Positions 5,612 through 8,635 of a stretch of 8,635 bases of DNA are shown piece after piece. The position numbers and the translations under genes are program-made. This stretch comes from DASUUI01 sp964577965 (GTDB lineage Bacteria > Gemmatimonadota > Gemmatimonadetes > Gemmatimonadales > Gemmatimonadaceae). Within the stretch, counting starts at the first letter, position 1; the number at the start of each line of letters is the position of its first letter. Below the pieces are notes generated by a model. The model was not told where the DNA came from, did no database searches, and worked only from the letters and a program-made list of their open reading frames with translations. Where the stretch lies: NCBI GenBank assembly GCA_964577965.1, contig CAZOAT010000101.1, forward strand, positions 1-8,635, read 5' to 3'.

Positions 5612-5645
5612 GTGACAAATATATCACATATTGCTGCGTACGCAA
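5612..5645 (-). promoter_or_regulatory. Leaderless arsR promoter overlapped by an operator-like palindrome
   Basis: On the minus strand TTGCGT (5645-5640) and TATATT (5623-5618) are separated by 16 bp and match sigma-70 -35 and -10 elements. The usual start 6-8 nt after the -10 falls at or next to ATG 5609, and there is no Shine-Dalgarno, so the mRNA is probably leaderless. An imperfect palindrome, GTGACAAATATATCAC (5612-5627, 6 of 8 symmetrical pairs), covers the -10 and the expected start, as expected for ArsR autorepression. Confidence 0.6.
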
Positions 5646-5859
5646 GAGCCGGGCGGGTACATCACGACCAGCGATGGAGTGCAGCACTACCGTTTGTGTG
5701 GAGAGGTTCTCACGTCGGGAGTCGATGACACGACCGAGTGGATCTCCTTCGCGACGGTGAAGACATCGCCGTCCGCGCTAGCAATACGCGCCGGCACGCC
5801 GGGTGCTGCTGCGCCGGCATGGACGCGCCCCGCGTACGTGCGACAGCAGCGACGCTGCG

Positions 5860-6771
5860 ATGAGAGTTCCGGAACAGGTGAGGATCGAGAAAGGCGTCGA
5901 GTTGGCCGTGCGCCTGGCGGGTGATCGGGAGAAGCCGGCGCTTCTCCTGATCCACGGCTTCCCGAGCTCCTCGGCGTCGTTCCGCAACGTGATGGACACG
6001 CTCGCGCGGGACTGCTTCGTGATCGCCCCCGACCTTCCGGGGTTCGGCGGCTCGGTGCCGATCGGGCGTCCCTCGTTCTCGCGTTTCGCGGACCTGATCG
6101 ACGGACTACTCGCACGACTCGAGGTCGGGTCCTTTCACCTCTACCTCCACGACTATGGCGCTGTGGTGGGGCTTCATCTCGCCACGCGCGCGCCGCGCAG
6201 GATACGTAGCCTCATCATCCAGAACGCGAACGCGCACGAGAGCGGCATGGGGCCGCAATGGTCCGCGACCAGCGCCTACTGGGACGACCCTACACCGGAG
6301 CGGGAATCCGAGGCGACCGCGCACCTGACCGTTGAGGGGACGCGCAACCAGTATGTGGGCAGCGTACCCCGGGACATCGCCGAGCGCATCGACCCCCGGC
6401 GGTGGGAGGAGGACTGGCAGATCATGTCGCTCCCCGGCCGGCTCGAGACGCAGCGTGCGCTGGTGCTCGACTATCGCAGCCACGTTGCGCGGTTCGACGA
6501 GATCGCCGATTATCTCGATCGCTGGCAGCCCCCGGCACTGATGCTGTGGGGGCGGCACGATATCTTCTTCGACCTCGAGGAAACCCTCTCCTGGATGAAG
6601 GCGCTCCCCCGCATGGAGGCGCACATCCTCGACGGCCCGCATTTCCTGCTGGAAACCCATCCGGCCGAATGCGCCGCATTGATGAGGGCCTTCGTCAGGC
6701 GCGTGGAGGGGCTGCATTGGACGACTCGCAGCGCAACCCGCCGCGTCAATGGCTCAAGACAAACACGCTGA
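5860..6771 (+). CDS. Alpha/beta hydrolase with Asp nucleophile (epoxide hydrolase/haloalkane dehalogenase type)
   Basis: The 303-residue protein has the alpha/beta-hydrolase order: strand LLLIHGFPSSS with the oxyanion His-Gly at 32-33, the VIAPDLPGFGGS motif at 54-65, and a nucleophile elbow at about 95-101, HLYLHDYGA. Asp98 sits where lipases have Ser, the mark of epoxide hydrolases and haloalkane dehalogenases, which form an ester with Asp. The acid is probably Asp234 (LWGRHDIFF) and the base His261 (DGPHFLLETHP). A cap domain lies at about 120-215, with IIQNANAHESG. The sequence does not decide between epoxide and halide substrates. ATG 5860 begins the conserved part, though no clear Shine-Dalgarno precedes it. 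The last 22 or so residues (TTRSATRRVNGSRQTR) are basic and unlike the family end, suggesting read-through into downstream sequence. It is divergent from the arsR operon, so that regulator might also act here. Confidence 0.88.
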   Translation: MRVPEQVRIEKGVELAVRLAGDREKPALLLIHGFPSSSASFRNVMDTLARDCFVIAPDLPGFGGSVPIGRPSFSRFADLIDGLLARLEVGSFHLYLHDYGAVVGLHLATRAPRRIRSLIIQNANAHESGMGPQWSATSAYWDDPTPERESEATAHLTVEGTRNQYVGSVPRDIAERIDPRRWEEDWQIMSLPGRLETQRALVLDYRSHVARFDEIADYLDRWQPPALMLWGRHDIFFDLEETLSWMKALPRMEAHILDGPHFLLETHPAECAALMRAFVRRVEGLHWTTRSATRRVNGSRQTR

Positions 6772-7083
6772 GTGTCAGCATTCTCGATCGACTGTTTCGC
6801 CACCATGTCGCGGAGGCGAAGAGGGATGCGCTGCGCATGCTTTCGCGCACTCTTCATACGTTTTGCAGCCGATGGACGCGGCGGCTGGCTGAGGTGCGTT
6901 ATTTTGGGCGTTTCCCTCTCTACGTCGCCTGGTTGATCGAATGTTGATGGCCGACACCAGCGAATGACCGAGAAGCGGTAGCCTCGTTCGAGTGCGGCGA
7001 CGGCATGGCCTTCATCGTGCTCGTGAGGGGCGAGGATGTCCGGATCGTGGCTCCCGACTCGCTTGCAGAGGTCAGCAGACACC
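6772..7083. other. 312-bp gap without an intact gene
   Basis: No complete gene was found here in either direction. Codon use is uneven and the longer open frames look like shadows. The only coding-like signal is the frame opening at 6948 (separate entry). There is no convincing attC site, terminator or RNA gene. Confidence 0.5.
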
Positions 7084-7148
7084 ATGGCTCAGAAGAAACC
7101 AGCAGGAAAGACGACTCGAAAATCCGCTGCCCGCACCCGCGCGCGTGA
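6948..7148 (+). pseudogene. Possible C-terminal remnant of a WYL-type regulator
   Basis: A frame with no good start runs from just after TGA 6945-6947 to TGA 7146-7148. Its first half reads ASFECGDGMAFIVLVRGEDV, then RIVAPDSLAEVSRHH. The Asp-Val-Arg-Ile-Val-x-Pro-x-Ser-Leu segment resembles the end of the WYL/WCX C-terminal domain of YafY-like transcription factors. The rest of the frame overlaps the DUF1801 gene start and is probably non-coding. Nothing upstream resembles the rest of such a regulator. The match is short and from memory, so this is a weak call. Confidence 0.25.
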
Positions 7149-7572
7149 TGATGCCTCCACCGGATTCACGGAGGAGGAGCGCGAGGCAATGCGGGACCGC
7201 GCGCAGGAGCTGAAGCGTGCGCGCTCGCGCGCGAAAGGAGGGAGCGAGGAGAGCGAAGTACTCGCAAAGATCGCGGAGATGCCGGAGCCGGATCGCGGCA
7301 TGGGCGAACGCCTCCATGCCCTCATCATGGCGAGTGCACCGGAGCTCTCGCCAAGGCTCTGGTACGGGATGCCCGCGTACGCGAAGGACGGGAAGGTCGT
7401 CTGCTTCTTCCAGGGCGCACAGAAGTTCAAGACGAGGTATGCGACACTCGGCTTCAGCGACAAGGCAGCGCTCGATGAAGGGCACATGTGGCCCGCGGGC
7501 TTCGCACTGAAGAAGTTGACCGCCGCCGAGGAGACCAGGATCGGCGAGCTCGTGAAGAGAGCAGTGCGCTGA
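7084..7572 (+). CDS. DUF1801 family protein with a basic N-terminal tail
   Basis: The 162-residue product ends in a DUF1801 (YdhG-like) domain at about 55-160. Its features are KIAEMPEPDRGMGERLHALI, the hallmark APELSPRLWYGMPAYAKDGK around 85-104, VVCFFQGAQKFKTRYATLGF and the closing KKLTAAEETRIGELVKRAV. The fold is shared with frataxin-like and iron-chaperone-like proteins, but the role of this branch is unknown. Residues 1-50 are low complexity and rich in Lys, Arg and Ala (QKKPAGKTTRKSAARTR), probably disordered; the mid-part EEEREAMRDRAQELKRAR is a charged helix. ATG 7084 is chosen as the first good start, with AGAGG about 12 nt upstream; an in-frame GTG at 7036 is possible. It stands alone, with gaps on both sides. 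Confidence 0.88.
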   Translation: MAQKKPAGKTTRKSAARTRARDDASTGFTEEEREAMRDRAQELKRARSRAKGGSEESEVLAKIAEMPEPDRGMGERLHALIMASAPELSPRLWYGMPAYAKDGKVVCFFQGAQKFKTRYATLGFSDKAALDEGHMWPAGFALKKLTAAEETRIGELVKRAVR

Positions 7573-7766
7573 AAATTTGCGTCCAGTCGCGCTGTAGCCG
7601 TCGGCGCGCTATTGACCATCGCCTGCCTCGCATGCCACTCTGTTCGAGTGCGGCCGCAGCTGAGATCGAGCAGCGGCAGCCCCGAAACTCCCTGGAACAC
7701 TCCGCCATGCAGTGCTCCCTTCGGAGTACCCGGGTGCTCCTCTCCACTCGCAGGGACTCGCCAATC

Positions 7767-8257
7767 ATGCAGCTTCCTTCGTGCTACGCCTCCACCCGGA
7801 TCCGGAACTTCCTTGCCGGCGCCGCACTTTCGTCGCTGCTGCTCGCGCTCCTGCCGGCGGTCACGCTGGCACACATGCAGCCGGCGGAGCGGACGGCGAA
7901 CGACGGCAACGTCATCCTGTCGGGCGTGCCCAGTTCCGCCCGAGATCTCCGAGCGGCTGGCGCCCTACCAGAACACACGCGCGGCGAGCTTCGGCGATTG
8001 GCGCGCGGACGGGCGCGGAATCTACGTCACCACGCGGTTCGGTAGCGTCAACCAGCTGCATCGCGTGGACGCGGCGGCCGGAGCGCGAAGAGGTCCTCTA
8101 CTCGATGGACGTCGGCGGTGGCGAGTTCTTCCAGCTCTTCCTCTTCGATCCGGCGACTGGCGGCTCGCGTCGGTTGACCGATGGAACATCGCGCAACGTC
8201 CAGCCGGCATGGTCGCGCGACGGGCGAGCGCTCGCCTACTCGAGCACGCGGCGGGAC
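7767..8257 (+). pseudogene. S9-family prolyl oligopeptidase, N-terminal part only, two frame breaks
   Basis: Three frames together encode the beginning of a secreted S9 peptidase. Frame 3 from ATG 7767 gives a signal peptide (FLAGAALSSLLLALLPAVTL, then Ala) and GNVILSGVP. Frame 1 from about 7934 gives PPEISERLAPYQNTRAASF and DWRADGRGIYVTTRFGSVNQ, ending LHRVDAAAGARR. Frame 2 from about 8081 gives EVLYSMDVGGGEFFQLFLFD, the strand SRRLTDGTSRNVQPAWSRDG, and RALAYSSTRRD. This order is the start of the seven-bladed propeller of S9C/DPP-like peptidases. The first break, near 7931-7936, behaves like one extra base. At the second, near 8071-8095, about 20 expected residues before YSMDVGG are also missing, so it looks like a real deletion. 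The sequence stops at Arg-Arg-Asp (8257), where HigA-type sequence begins, so the catalytic domain is absent. Confidence 0.8.
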
Positions 8258-8388
8258 CGCCGGTGCGCCTCTCGAAGGCGTTCGGCGGTGTGCCGGAGAC
8301 CTGGCTGGCCATGCAGGCGGCGTACGACCTGGCGCAGGTGCTCAGGCAGGAGAAGCGGATCAAGGTGCGGCGGATTCGAGCTGCCTGA
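8258..8388 (+). pseudogene. higA: HigA-type antitoxin, C-terminal fragment
   Basis: In frame 1 the codons from about 8263 read VRLSKAFGGVPETWLAMQAA, then YDLAQVLRQEKRIKVRRIRA, and stop with TGA 8386-8388. This is the characteristic end of HigA/VapI-type XRE antitoxins (Leu-x-Lys-Ala-Phe-Gly-Gly, Glu-Thr-Trp-Leu, Met-Gln-x-x-Tyr-Asp-Leu). The helix-turn-helix that should precede it is absent; the sequence directly before it belongs to the S9 peptidase remnant in another frame. No HigB toxin lies nearby. A short product could start at GTG 8263, but it would lack DNA binding. It is best read as a remnant joined by recombination. Confidence 0.8.
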
Positions 8389-8452
8389 TACGGTCGGAAG
8401 GTCAGCGTCACCTTCCACAGGCTCGGATGGCGGGCTGATCCTGCGTCAGACA

Positions 8453-8477
8453 CCCCGACCTGATCGTCGAGTCGGGG
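8453..8477. terminator. GC-rich hairpin between convergent gene remnants
   Basis: CCCCGAC (8453-8459) and GTCGGGG (8471-8477) form a perfect 7-bp stem with an 11-nt loop, 64 bp after the HigA fragment and before the stop of the minus-strand gene at the right edge. No T-run follows, so it is a possible terminator only. Confidence 0.35.
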
Positions 8478-8552
8478 ATCCACCGCCACGCCTGCACTAG
8501 GGTGCCCTCATCCGCACATGAGCAAGGTGTCACCAGGTCGACCCCGTACGGC

Positions 8553-8635
8553 TCAGATCACTCGCCACCAGGGCACCGCGAGGATACTGGTCGCGATCCA
8601 GAAGGTCTGATCCCCGGTGTGCAGCAGGAGCCCCG
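8553..8635 (-). CDS. C-terminal end of a gene entering from the right edge (partial)
   Basis: On the minus strand an open frame runs from the window edge to TGA 8555-8553. It reads LLLHTGDQTFWIATSILAVP followed by Trp-Trp-Arg-Val-Ile. Third positions are mostly G or C, as in the real genes here. The hydrophobic, Trp-rich ending suggests a membrane protein tail. Too little is visible to name a family, and 27 codons could be open by chance. Confidence 0.4.
   Translation of the reverse strand, partial: GLLLHTGDQTFWIATSILAVPWWRVI

Noticed and set aside
7723..7740. GGAGTACCCGGGTGCTCC, a near-perfect palindrome upstream of the S9 remnant.
   Set aside because: It has no loop and a mismatch-type pair, and it precedes a dead gene. 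A CCCGGG-centred palindrome is easy to get by chance in GC-rich DNA, so it is not listed as a feature.
7640..7790. Possible glycine riboswitch on the minus strand: a GGAGAG and a CCGAAGG-GAGCA-like string in the right order.
   Set aside because: The conserved CUCUCAGG segment is missing, the pairing stems cannot be drawn, and no glycine-related gene lies downstream on that strand.
1..8635. Gene-cassette (integron) array, because many small unrelated genes sit in a row.
   Set aside because: Genes point in both directions, and I found no repeated attC-like sites or integrase.
1..8635. CRISPR array, tRNA, rRNA or complete insertion sequence.
   Set aside because: No regularly spaced repeats, no cloverleaf or rRNA motifs, and no transposase or terminal inverted repeats were seen on either strand.

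Overview
The window is GC-rich (about two thirds G+C by eye) bacterial DNA with short intergenic gaps, frequent strand switches and many small unrelated genes. An ECF sigma factor of the TIGR02999 type, two small secreted lipoproteins (one with a bacterial Ig-like domain), a DUF1801 protein, a DUF3224 protein and remnants of a TPR protein and an S9 peptidase suggest a soil-type bacterium. Gemmatimonadota fits best; Acidobacteriota or Planctomycetota are possible. This assignment is inference, because there is no rRNA or marker gene here.

Layout. 1-90 is the probable 3' end of a gene entering from the left. 140-516 is a GNAT acetyltransferase broken by an apparent one-base deletion. 625-1245 is a TPR protein that looks like the orphaned C-terminus of a much longer protein. 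1246-1471 separates convergent genes and holds two perfect inverted repeats. 1472-1963 (minus) is a lipocalin-like lipoprotein, divergent from an ECF sigma factor at 2175-2750 (plus), whose stop codon lies in a 20-bp-period tandem duplication. 2835-3474 (minus) is a toxin-antitoxin operon, an AbrB/MazE-type antitoxin followed by a Doc/Fic-type toxin, with a palindromic operator candidate upstream. 3747-4154 is a DUF3224 protein and 4228-4572 an Ig-like lipoprotein. 4663-5609 (minus) is a two-gene operon of an ArsR-type regulator and an SRPBCC/AHSA1 protein, with a promoter that looks leaderless. 5860-6771 is an alpha/beta hydrolase with an Asp nucleophile. 6772-7083 carries no clear intact gene but may hold the tail of a WYL-type regulator. 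7084-7572 is a DUF1801 protein. 7767-8388 is a composite pseudogene: the signal peptide and start of the beta-propeller of an S9 prolyl oligopeptidase, with two frame breaks, joined to the C-terminal third of a HigA-type antitoxin. 8553-8635 (minus) is the probable C-terminus of a gene entering from the right.

Working units. Three small regulatory units stand out: the AbrB-Doc pair, the ArsR-SRPBCC pair, and the divergent ECF sigma/lipoprotein pair. The rest looks like a decay-rich accessory region, with a broken GNAT, a broken S9 peptidase, a HigA fragment, an orphan TPR tail and a Doc toxin whose catalytic His is replaced by Gln. I found no convincing new multi-gene system. The most notable items are the His-to-Gln Doc toxin still paired with an intact-looking antitoxin, the S9-HigA junction, and the leaderless, operator-overlapped arsR promoter. 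Because this could be a metagenome assembly, single-base frame breaks may be sequencing errors.
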